The notes below the pieces were generated by a model. That model had not been told where the DNA came from. It saw only the letters and a program-made list of their open reading frames with translations, and did not search any database. Position numbers and translations under genes: made by a program. From Pseudomonas cavernicola (GTDB lineage Bacteria > Pseudomonadota > Gammaproteobacteria > Pseudomonadales > Pseudomonadaceae), in NCBI RefSeq assembly GCF_003596405.1, contig NZ_QYUR01000002.1, positions 698,501-762,500 on the forward strand: a stretch of DNA of 64,000 nucleotides, written 5' to 3'. Shown here piece after piece: positions 9,499-16,132 of this stretch. Each line of letters opens with the position of its first letter. The stretch's first letter is position 1.

Positions 9499-9978
9499 AT
9501 GTCTGCAACAACCCCGCTCACCACCTATAGCACCGCCATCCTGCCCGAGTGGGTCGACTACAACGGTCACCTGCGCGATGCCTTCTATCTGTTGATCTTC
9601 AGTTATGCCACCGATGCACTGATGGACCACCTCGGCCTCGACAGTAGTGGCCGCGAGGCCAGTGGCAATTCCCTGTTCACCCTGGAATGCCACATCAACT
9701 ACCTGCATGAAGTGAAAGAAGGCGCCACGGTGGAAGTCCGCACCCAGCTGCTCGGCCACGACCGCAAGCGCCTGCACCTTTATCACAGCCTGCATCTAGC
9801 GGGGACCGAGGAGGCGCTGGCAGCCAGTGAGCAGATGCTGCTCCACGTCGACCTCGCCGGGCCGCGTTCGGCGCCCTTCGCTGGCACGGTGCTGGCCAAG
9901 GTCGAAGCCCTCGGCGAAGCTCATCGCCAGTTGCCCACACCCGCCTGCGTTGGCCGCGTGATCGGTCTGCCGGGTTAA
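9499..9978 (+). CDS. cdhB: Betainyl-CoA thioesterase
   Basis: A hot-dog-fold thioesterase (159 residues) that hydrolyses betainyl-CoA to glycine betaine and CoA, completing carnitine-to-betaine conversion. Visible features are the DYNGHLRDAFYLLIFSYATD opening typical of 4-hydroxybenzoyl-CoA-type thioesterases (catalytic Asp in the WVDYNGH segment) and the LFTLECHINYLHEVKEG strand. The frame also has an in-frame GTG at 9490, but the ATG at 9499 is preceded by AGGAG at an 8-nt spacing. It overlaps no neighbour; the esterase gene begins 4 nt after its stop, so the two are co-translated. Confidence 0.93.
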   Translation: MSATTPLTTYSTAILPEWVDYNGHLRDAFYLLIFSYATDALMDHLGLDSSGREASGNSLFTLECHINYLHEVKEGATVEVRTQLLGHDRKRLHLYHSLHLAGTEEALAASEQMLLHVDLAGPRSAPFAGTVLAKVEALGEAHRQLPTPACVGRVIGLPG

Positions 9979-9981
9979 ATC

Positions 9982-10926
9982 ATGACCAGCCCCTATCCGC
10001 TCTCAGCCGAACTCGCTGGGTTCGTCGCCCAGACCTTGGCTTTCAACGCGACGGAGCCTGGCCTGAACGGTATGCGTGAGGCTTATTCACGCATGAGCCG
10101 CGCCTTTACCCCGGAGCGGCCGGCCGGGCTCGCGGTGACCGAGCTGGAGCTGGGCGGCGTGCCCGCGCGACGTTACCAGCCGGGCGGCGTCAGGCCCGAA
10201 AACGGCTGGCCCGGTGTGCTCTATCTACATGGGGGCGGCTGGGTGGTGGGCGACCTCGACTCGCACGACTTCATCACCGCCGACCTGGCTGCGCAGCTGA
10301 ATGCCGTGGTCATCGCCGTCGACTACCGGCTGGCGCCCGAGCATCCGTTCCCCGCGGCATTCGACGATTGCCTGGCGGCCTGGCGTGGCATCAACGCCGC
10401 GCATCACGACCTCGGCATCGATCCCCGGCGCCTGGCCGTGGCCGGCGACAGCGCCGGTGGCAATCTCGCCGCCGCTCTTTGCCTGGCACTGCGCGACACT
10501 GGCGAACCACTGCCCTGCGGCCAGGCCTTGATCTATCCCGGCCTCGGCGGCGGCCACGACCTGCCGTCGCGCAGCCAATGCGCCGATGCACCGCTACTGA
10601 GTAGCGCCGATCTCGACTGCTATCTGGCGCTCTACCTGAGCGACGCGAGCCAGCAACACAACCCTTATGTCATGCCGCTACAGGCCTGCAATTTTGCCCA
10701 ACTACCGGCGGCTTTCATTGCCGTGGCGGAGTTCGATCCGTTGCACGATGACGGTTTGAGCTATCGCGATGCGCTGACCGCGGCAGGCGTGCCGGTGGCT
10801 TTTCACCCGGGCCTGGGCCTGGTCCACGGCTGCCTGCGCGCCCGTGGCCTGGCTGCCGAAGTCGACCTGCTGTATGCGCAGTTACTGGCGGCCTTGCGCC
10901 GCTTCCTCGGTCTAGGCGCAAGCTGA
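9982..10926 (+). CDS. Alpha/beta hydrolase (HSL family, PA5384-like)
   Basis: A 314-residue carboxylesterase/lipase-like enzyme of the hormone-sensitive-lipase (family IV) group. It shows the oxyanion-hole HGGGW motif near residue 86, the nucleophile elbow GDSAGGN near residue 155, then an Asp (EFDPLHDDG) and a His (GLVHG) completing the triad. Its operon position suggests it hydrolyses acylcarnitines or another ester to feed the pathway; that substrate is an inference. There is no signal peptide. Confidence 0.9.
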   Translation: MTSPYPLSAELAGFVAQTLAFNATEPGLNGMREAYSRMSRAFTPERPAGLAVTELELGGVPARRYQPGGVRPENGWPGVLYLHGGGWVVGDLDSHDFITADLAAQLNAVVIAVDYRLAPEHPFPAAFDDCLAAWRGINAAHHDLGIDPRRLAVAGDSAGGNLAAALCLALRDTGEPLPCGQALIYPGLGGGHDLPSRSQCADAPLLSSADLDCYLALYLSDASQQHNPYVMPLQACNFAQLPAAFIAVAEFDPLHDDGLSYRDALTAAGVPVAFHPGLGLVHGCLRARGLAAEVDLLYAQLLAALRRFLGLGAS

Positions 10927-10962
10927 AACAGTCTTCCCCAAACACCCTGCAAGGAGATCGCA

Positions 10963-12150
10963 ATGAACGCCGTGGATACGTCCCTCGAGGCGCCGGCCAT
11001 CGCCGACTGGCGCAACTATCCGGTCAGCGCCGGCCTCGCCACCCTGCGGCCCTCGGCCGAGCGCTTGGACGCGGTCTGGAGCGACGGCCGCGTCAGCCCC
11101 TTCCATCACCAATGGTTGCGTGACAACTGCCCCTGCTCCCGCTGCGTCTACAGCGTGACCCGCGAGCAGCTGCTGGAGATCGTCGACGTAGCGGAAGACC
11201 TGCACCCCCAGCGCACGCGCATCGACGACCAGGGCCACCTGTTGATCGACTGGCAGGACGGCCACCACAGCCGTTATCACCCCGGCTGGCTGCGCGCCCA
11301 TGCCTACGACGACGCCTCCCGCGCCGAGCGCCACGCGCAACGCCCGCAGAGCCGACTGTGGAACGCCAAGCTGAATGAGCAGCTGCCGCTGTTCGATTAT
11401 CAGGCCGTGATGGAGGACGAGCGCGCGCTCTTGGACTGGCTGCTGGCCGTGCGCGATATCGGCCTGACCCAGGTGCGCGGCGTACCGACCGCGCCGGGCT
11501 CGTTACAAGCCATCGCGCAGCGGATTTCCTTTATCCGCGAAAGCAACTTCGGCGTGCTGTTCAACGTACAGTCCAAAGCCGATGCCGACAGCAACGCCTA
11601 CACCGCTTTCAACCTACCGCTGCACAGCGACCTGCCAACGCGAGAGCTGCAACCGGGGCTGCAATTTTTGCACTGTCTGGTGAATGACGCAGTGGGCGGC
11701 GAGAGCATCTTCGTCGACGGTTTCTCCATCGCCGAGGCGCTGCGCCAGGAGGCGCCGGAAGACTTCCGCACGCTGTGCGAGATGCCGGTGGAGTTCCGCA
11801 ACAAGGACCGCCACAGCGACTACCGCTGTCTGGCACCGATCATCGCCCTGGATGCCTATGGCGCGGTCAGCGAGATCCGCATCGCCAACTTCCTGCGCGG
11901 GCCTTTCGACGTCGCGGCGCAACAGATGCCTCTGCTCTACCGCGCTTACCGGCACTTCCAGGCACTGACCCGCGACCCGCGCTTTCGCGTGATCCGCCGG
12001 CTGGATGCCGGGCAACTCTGGTGCTTCGACAACCGCCGCACCCTGCACGCGCGCAATGCTTTCGACCCGGCCAGTGGCGCCCGCCACTTCCAGGGCTGCT
12101 ATGTGGATCGCGATGAGTTGCTGTCACGGATTCATGTGCTTCAACGCTAG
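10963..12150 (+). CDS. Gamma-butyrobetaine hydroxylase-like 2-oxoglutarate dioxygenase
   Basis: A 395-residue Fe(II)/2-oxoglutarate dioxygenase of the gamma-butyrobetaine hydroxylase / TauD superfamily, expected to hydroxylate gamma-butyrobetaine to L-carnitine and so connect butyrobetaine to the genes upstream. The N-terminal ~100 residues form the GBBH-specific domain with WLRDNCPCSRCVYS (cysteine cluster), followed by the double-stranded beta-helix with iron ligands in LPLHSDLPTRE (HxD) and a distal His in RTLHARNAFDP with the 2-oxoglutarate-binding Arg nearby. AAGGAG precedes the ATG at 10963. It is the last gene of the apparent caiX operon. Confidence 0.9.
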   Translation: MNAVDTSLEAPAIADWRNYPVSAGLATLRPSAERLDAVWSDGRVSPFHHQWLRDNCPCSRCVYSVTREQLLEIVDVAEDLHPQRTRIDDQGHLLIDWQDGHHSRYHPGWLRAHAYDDASRAERHAQRPQSRLWNAKLNEQLPLFDYQAVMEDERALLDWLLAVRDIGLTQVRGVPTAPGSLQAIAQRISFIRESNFGVLFNVQSKADADSNAYTAFNLPLHSDLPTRELQPGLQFLHCLVNDAVGGESIFVDGFSIAEALRQEAPEDFRTLCEMPVEFRNKDRHSDYRCLAPIIALDAYGAVSEIRIANFLRGPFDVAAQQMPLLYRAYRHFQALTRDPRFRVIRRLDAGQLWCFDNRRTLHARNAFDPASGARHFQGCYVDRDELLSRIHVLQR

Positions 12151-12155
12151 CGTCA

Positions 12156-12273
12156 GTAGGCTGGCGTAGAGCGAAGCGACAAAACGGCAGGAAAACCGTT
12201 TTGCACAGCTTTAGCTGCCCGCAGGGTTGCCACGCTGGGTTTCGCCGAAAAACGGCTCTACCCAGCCTACGCC
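12156..12273. repeat. Imperfect inverted repeat downstream of the butyrobetaine hydroxylase gene
   Basis: GTAGGCTGGCGTAGAGC at the left is mirrored by GGCTCTACCCAGCCTACGCC at the right, enclosing smaller hairpins such as AAAACGG...CCGTTTT. It starts 6 bp after the stop codon and could act in 3'-end formation for the operon. Confidence 0.7.
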
Positions 12274-12286
12274 CTGAATCCCAGGC

Positions 12287-12325
12287 AAAAAAAGACCCCC
12301 GCAAAGCCGACACAAAGCGGGGGTC
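12287..12325 (-). terminator. Strong rho-independent terminator reading leftwards
   Basis: On the minus strand GACCCCCGC pairs with GCGGGGGTC around a 14-nt loop and is followed at once by TTTTTTT. The plus strand has no T-run after the stem, so the terminator works leftwards. No minus-strand gene lies upstream of it. Confidence 0.85.
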
Positions 12326-12450
12326 AAGTGTGGGTACTGTGCACGCGCCATAGAGTCACTCGTCCAGATTGGCGACCAACCAACCAGGCGGTTTGCACCG
12401 CAGACCAGGGACCTAGCTGAGGCCAATTGTGCTGGCTGGCCGCACGGATG
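12326..12450 (-). ncRNA. Possible small RNA ending at the 12287-12325 terminator
   Basis: A convincing minus-strand terminator must end some transcript, yet the minus strand between it and about 12570 has no credible coding frame. A short non-coding RNA is the simplest explanation. I could not identify a convincing promoter, so the 5' end is a guess. It could also be a remnant of a lost gene. Confidence 0.25.
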
Positions 12451-12570
12451 AATTAGTTGAAAGCGACCTGTTCATGTGCGTCCAAGCCACTCCCCGACCA
12501 ACACCCTTGTAGCGGCCTCGCCACATCACCAGAATCGATGCGACAACGACCCCGGATGAGGACCACCGCG

Positions 12571-12831
12571 ATGATGCATGCAGATTTGATCGACCAGGAC
12601 GACCTGCGTGAACGCCTGTTGGCTTTGGGTTTCGAAGTGCCGTCCGGCGCCAGTGCCGAGCAGGCTTGCGAACGGGTCTTGATGGGGCTTAACGAATCAC
12701 GCGCGGCGGCATTGCGCAGCCTGGTCGAACAGATGTTGGCCAGTGGCGCGGTGATGTTGCCAGCGGTGCGCGAGGCTATCGCCCGGCAGCTGCTACCGGC
12801 GCTGGCGGAATATAAGCAAAGCCATGGCTAA
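12571..12831 (+). CDS. Small hypothetical protein, 86 residues
   Basis: I do not recognise this family. The protein (MMHADLIDQDDLRERLLALG...) is acidic to neutral and probably all-helical, without signal peptide, transmembrane segment or cysteine pattern beyond a single Cys. The frame opens at 12457, but the ATG pair at 12571/12574 has AGGA about 9 nt upstream, so the shorter form is preferred. Third-position GC is high like that of true neighbours, which supports coding. It lies alone between the carnitine operon and the IS110 element. Confidence 0.6.
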   Translation: MMHADLIDQDDLRERLLALGFEVPSGASAEQACERVLMGLNESRAAALRSLVEQMLASGAVMLPAVREAIARQLLPALAEYKQSHG

Positions 12832-12847
12832 ACCGCGTAACGCGGTC

Positions 12848-12865
12848 GATACGCAGCTGCTCTCT
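12848..12865 (+). repeat. Possible IS110 right-end remnant
   Basis: GATACGCAGCTGCTCT here closely matches GATACGCAGGTGCCCT at 14310-14325, the right end of the IS110 element, and both are followed by the same palindromic repeat. No other copy of that repeat in the window has this leader, which suggests an older insertion scar. Confidence 0.4.
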
Positions 12866-12996
12866 TAGGTTGACGCTGAACGCAGTGATGCCCAACAAGG
12901 AGTCGCCTAGCGACTCCCGGTGCACCATCCCACGCACAAACAAGCCCGGCCTTGCAGGCCGGTTGTTGGGCATCGCCTTTGGCTCAGCACCAACCT
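12866..12996 (+). repeat. Palindromic repeat family A, copy 1 (left of IS110)
   Basis: A ~130-bp repeat bounded by TAGGTTG...CAACCT with internal GATGCCCAACA/TGTTGGGCATC, GGAGTCGC/GCGACTCC and CCGGCCTTGCAGGCCGG hairpins. Other copies: 14327-14461, 31523-31654, 37404-37550, 45735-45823 (half copy) and 47984-48114 (inverted). This copy ends where the IS110 element begins. Confidence 0.9.
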
Positions 12997-13265
12997 TGTA
13001 TGTTGTTTTCCGTCAACCGGGTTAACCTTTCAGGCCCTGCGCTTGACGCAGAGAAACAGTTACTGGGGAGGCCGTTCCAACCTGGAGGTGAGTTCACACT
13101 CAACCTCGCCCGTAGATTGGCCCCCCGCCTCATTGCCCACCGCGTGGAGTATCCGGAAGCCAGCTCATTGAGGTGGACTTCGCATCACAAGGTTGCAGCG
13201 GCAAGAAGTGCGAGGTCGGGGAACCGGTAGCTATTGTTGCTCAAATGCCGGGCGAGATGAAATCA
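12997..13265 (+). ncRNA. Candidate IS110 bridge RNA region
   Basis: The non-coding 5' end of IS110-group elements is known (IS621) to encode a bridge RNA with loops complementary to target and donor DNA. This stretch contains CCAACCT at 13078-13084, CAACCTCG at 13101-13108 and CGTAGATTGG at 13111-13120, all matching the palindromic target CCAACCT-CGT-AGGTTGG. The first two flank a small GTGA/TCAC hairpin. The RNA fold and its limits are inferred; I did not compute a structure. Confidence 0.4.
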
Positions 13266-14261
13266 ATGAGCGTATTTGTCGGTGTGGATGTGGGTGCCAA
13301 GACAGTTGTCTTGGCATGGCGAAAGGGTGGTCGCACGCGGGGCAAGCTGGACATCCAGCAAACGCCCGAGGGGCACGCCCAGGCGGTGGAGCGGATTAAA
13401 GCGCTAAAAGCCGTCCAAGTCGTGATGGAGGCCACCGGCGTTTACTACTTGGACTTGGCCGTTGCCTTGAGCAAGGCCGGGATCGTCGTGTCTGTCATCA
13501 ACCCCAAAAGCTTCCACCACTTTGCCCAACTCAAGTTGGCGCAAAGCAAGACCGACCCGCTAGACGCGGCCCTCCTGGCCGAGTACGCCGAGCGGATGAC
13601 GCCAGCCCCTTGGACTGCGCCGGATACCCTCCGTATGGCGCTGCGTGACATCGGCCGACAAATCAATCGGCTGACCGCGACCCGTACACAAGCCAAGAAC
13701 CGCCTGCACGCCTTGCGCTCCAAACGTGACACGCTGGCGCTGCTGATTGAAGACGAAGTTGAAGCGGTCGAGAGGCTGGATCAGCGCATCGAGCGACTCA
13801 GCAACGCTGCACAGCGCCTGATTGCCGAGGACGCCGTGTTGAACAGTCAGTTTCAGCATCTGCTGGCAGCCAAAGGTGTTGGCGTTGCCAGTGCTATTGC
13901 GTTACTGGCTGAACTCAGTGTCCTGCCCCAGCATCTGAAGGCGCCGCAAGTCAGTCGCTATGCCGGGCTAGATATCCGCCTGTGCCAATCGGGCAGTAGC
14001 GTCAATAAGGCTTCACGGCTGAGCAAGGCGGGTAATGCCTATCTACGAAGCGCCCTCTACATGCCGGCACTGAGCGCGGTACGACATGACCCAAACGCCA
14101 AGGCCTTCTACCTGTCCCTACAACGCCGTGGCAAAAAGAAAATACAGGCCGTATGCGCCGTCATGCGCAAGTACCTGACCGGGCTTTGGGCCTGCATCCA
14201 ACTGGGCGAACCCTTCGACTCCAGCAAGCTATTCAGCAAAATCCATCTGGCTGAAGCTTGA
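13266..14261 (+). CDS. IS110-family transposase (DEDD recombinase)
   Basis: The 331-residue recombinase has an N-terminal RuvC-like DEDD domain (FVGVDVGAKTVVLAWRKGG with the first Asp at residue 7, the Glu in VVMEATGVYY, and the Asp pair in SKTDPLDAALLAEYA), a central coiled-coil region and a C-terminal Transposase_20 domain with VSRYAGLDIRLCQSGSS and SKAGNAYLRSALYMPA. The serine in CQSGSS fits the position of the family's catalytic serine. The open frame begins at 13173, but MSVFVGVDVGAK starting at ATG 13266 is the normal family N-terminus. No frameshift or stop is seen, so the enzyme may be active. Confidence 0.95.
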   Translation: MSVFVGVDVGAKTVVLAWRKGGRTRGKLDIQQTPEGHAQAVERIKALKAVQVVMEATGVYYLDLAVALSKAGIVVSVINPKSFHHFAQLKLAQSKTDPLDAALLAEYAERMTPAPWTAPDTLRMALRDIGRQINRLTATRTQAKNRLHALRSKRDTLALLIEDEVEAVERLDQRIERLSNAAQRLIAEDAVLNSQFQHLLAAKGVGVASAIALLAELSVLPQHLKAPQVSRYAGLDIRLCQSGSSVNKASRLSKAGNAYLRSALYMPALSAVRHDPNAKAFYLSLQRRGKKKIQAVCAVMRKYLTGLWACIQLGEPFDSSKLFSKIHLAEA

Positions 14262-14326
14262 CGTCCAACAGAGTATCTACGGTTTTGCGCAGACTCACAG
14301 GTAACCGGTGATACGCAGGTGCCCTC

Positions 14327-14461
14327 GTAGGTTGGTGCTGAACGCAATAATGCCCAACAAGGAGTCGCTTTGCGACTCCCAGCGCACCATCCCATGCATC
14401 TACAAACCCGGCCTTGCAGGCCGGTTGTTGGGCATCGCCTTCGGCTCAGCGCCAACCTACG
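14327..14461 (+). repeat. Palindromic repeat family A, copy 2 (right of IS110)
   Basis: A full 135-bp copy from GTAGGTTGG to CCAACCTACG. Its right end touches the stop codon (TAA, 14464-14462) of gbdR on the opposite strand, so it lies directly at the gbdR 3' end. Confidence 0.9.
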
Positions 14462-15565
14462 TTACAAGCGCACGCTGGCAAAGGTCGACTCACTGCGCGC
14501 CTGACTCAAGGCCGACATGGCCCCGGACAACGGCGCCAGCACCAACGCCTGCGGGATAGGCAGCAACGCCACCTGCTGTGCGGTATTCGAGCCCATACGT
14601 TCGTCACGCGGAGGAATGCCGAAGTACTCGCGGTAGCACTTGGAGAAGTGCGGAGTGGAGACGAAACCACAGACCGAAGCCACTTCGATGATCGACATCG
14701 GCGTCTGCTTGAGCAGTTGACGGGCGCGCACCAGGCGCAGCTTCAGGTAATAGCGCGACGGCGAGCAATGCAGGTACTTCTGGAACAGCCGCTCAAGCTG
14801 GCGACGCGAAACGTTGACGTAAACCGCCAGTTCGTCGAGGTCGATCGGCTCTTCCAGGTTGGCTTCCATCAGCACGACGATTTCCTGCAGTTTCGGCTGG
14901 TTGGTGCCAAGCATGTGCTTGAGCGGCACACGCTGGTGGTCCTGTTCGTTGCGGATGCGCTCGTAAACGAACATTTCCGAAATCGCCGCCGACAACTCGC
15001 GGCCATGCTCGCGGGAGATCACGTGCAGCATCATGTCCAGCGGCGCGGTGCCACCGGAGCTAGTGAAGCGGTTACGGTCGAGGGTGAACAAGCGGGTACT
15101 CATGACCACCCGCGGGAAGGCTTCCTGCATCGCTGCCAGGCATTCCCAGTGCACGCTGCAATCGTAGCCATCGAGCAGGCCGGCACAGGCCAAGGCCCAA
15201 CTGCCGGTGCAGACCGCACCGAGTTTGCGCGACTGACGCGCCTGGGTTTGCAACCAGGCAACGTGTTCCCGAGTAACACTGCGCTGAATGCCGATACCGC
15301 CGCAAACGATCACCATGTCCAGTGGCGGCGCCTTGCTCACCGCGCAATCCGGGGTGATCTGCAGGCCATCGCTGGCCCAGACCTGGCCGCCATCGAGGGT
15401 CAGGGTGGTCCAACGATACAACTCACGACCGGATAGCTGGTTGGCCATACGCAGTGGTTCAACGGCCGAGGCCAATGAAATCAGAGTGAAATTATCCAGC
15501 AGCAGAAAACCGATGGATTGTGGAGCACGGCTCTGGGGTTGCGCCCCTTGGTTGAACGGCGACAT
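14462..15565 (-). CDS. gbdR: Glycine betaine/dimethylglycine-responsive activator GbdR
   Basis: An AraC/GlxA-type activator (367 residues) that in P. aeruginosa senses glycine betaine and dimethylglycine and switches on the cbc, dgc, sdaB and related genes. A DJ-1/PfpI-like N-terminal domain (QSIGFLLLDNFTLISLASAVEPLRMANQL... with CTGSWALACAGLLDG) precedes the C-terminal HTH (VNVSRRQLERLFQKYLHCSP and SIIEVASVCGFVSTPHFSKCY). The preceding codon is a GTG, but GAGGAG sits 8 nt before the ATG at 15565. Adjacency to sdaB and cbcX matches PA5378-5380. Its 5' region contains a BetI-like palindrome (15684-15700). Confidence 0.93.
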   Translation of the reverse strand: MSPFNQGAQPQSRAPQSIGFLLLDNFTLISLASAVEPLRMANQLSGRELYRWTTLTLDGGQVWASDGLQITPDCAVSKAPPLDMVIVCGGIGIQRSVTREHVAWLQTQARQSRKLGAVCTGSWALACAGLLDGYDCSVHWECLAAMQEAFPRVVMSTRLFTLDRNRFTSSGGTAPLDMMLHVISREHGRELSAAISEMFVYERIRNEQDHQRVPLKHMLGTNQPKLQEIVVLMEANLEEPIDLDELAVYVNVSRRQLERLFQKYLHCSPSRYYLKLRLVRARQLLKQTPMSIIEVASVCGFVSTPHFSKCYREYFGIPPRDERMGSNTAQQVALLPIPQALVLAPLSGAMSALSQARSESTFASVRL

Positions 15566-15683
15566 CACGGTATCTCCTCACGCAACGCAGGTATGGCCTC
15601 AGGCGAGGCTCTTGTTTTATTGCCATGGGCAGCGCGAACGACACCCTGGCTATGGGCTAACCCAACGCAATTGCCGTGCCTAA

Positions 15684-15705
15684 ATTGAACATGCATTCAA
15701 TAAAA
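15684..15705. promoter_or_regulatory. BetI-like palindrome upstream of gbdR
   Basis: TTGAACATGCATTCAATAAAA resembles the BetI-type site TTGAGCGTTCAATAAAA found at 27434-27452 before betI. Both end in TTCAATAAAA and have TTGA/TCAA arms. Position is about 120 bp upstream of the gbdR start. Control of gbdR by BetI is an inference. Confidence 0.4.
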
Positions 15706-15987
15706 CCTAAAAACGACGCCGCAAAGCCTCTAGTTGGCGGGCAGCCAGCAGCGAGGAGAGCGCCGGGCGCGAGACCTGGACACCCGACAGCGGCAGGGCT
15801 TGAGCACTTTCGTAGCACTTTAGAATTATAGCAAGCCGAGGCCTGGGCTAAGTGTCACCCCAAGCGCAATCGGTCCGTGTTCTGCGTACCGTTCAGTACG
15901 TGTTCAGGAGGGAAGCACCGCGCCAAAAGATGGCGCAGCGCGGCGAGCATGAGCGAAAAGCGTGCACGTTTTATGCGCTCTCCGCCT
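15706..15987. other. Intergenic stretch with no gene recognised
   Basis: Between the gbdR upstream region and the repeat at 15988 I see no credible reading frame, RNA gene or repeat. The frame at 15877-16062 runs into the repeat and lacks coding character. Confidence 0.6.
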
Positions 15988-16132
15988 CAGAGCCTGTTCA
16001 CGATCTCGCGAGCTAAGGTCAGGCAAGGCGAAATCGGGCGAAAAAGCGCAGTTTACACGTAGTAAATGAGCATTTTGAGCCCGATTTCAACGCCGCATGG
16101 CCGACGCGCAGCAGATCATGAACAGGTTCTCA
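15988..16132 (-). repeat. Stop-codon-anchored repeat family B, copy 1
   Basis: A 145-bp repeat. Read on the minus strand it begins TGAGAACCTGTTCA, where TGA is the sdaB stop codon (16132-16130), and ends with GTGAACAGGCTCTG. It contains the shared blocks GGCTCAAAATGCTCATTTAC and CGCCTTGCCTGACC. Copies 2 and 3 are at 54636-54844 and 59443-59587, each placed the same way relative to a gene. Confidence 0.85.

Larger units (their letters stand above)
12995..14325 (+). mobile_element. IS110-family insertion sequence
   Basis: About 1.33 kb with one transposase gene, a 269-bp non-coding 5' region and a 64-bp 3' region. It has no terminal inverted repeats and no obvious target duplication, as expected for IS110. 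Boundaries were set by comparing the flanking repeat with copies elsewhere: homology to the repeat stops after CAACCT (12991-12996) on the left and resumes after CCCT (14322-14325) on the right, so a shared CT could be the recombination core. Joining the flanks recreates a perfect palindrome with arms CAGCACCAACCT and AGGTTGGTGCTG. The long left end marks the IS110 group rather than the IS1111 group. Confidence 0.75.

Noticed and set aside
12326..12560. tRNA gene upstream of the minus-strand terminator
   Set aside because: No cloverleaf arms, no T-loop GTTCRANYC motif and no CCA-compatible end could be placed.
12866..13010. CRISPR-like repeats in the palindromic families
   Set aside because: Copies are dispersed and single (or nested palindromes), without regularly spaced short repeats and unique spacers.
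14414..15436. Plus-strand frame opposite gbdR starting in the repeat
   Set aside because: Begins inside a dispersed repeat and runs antisense to gbdR; no domain visible.
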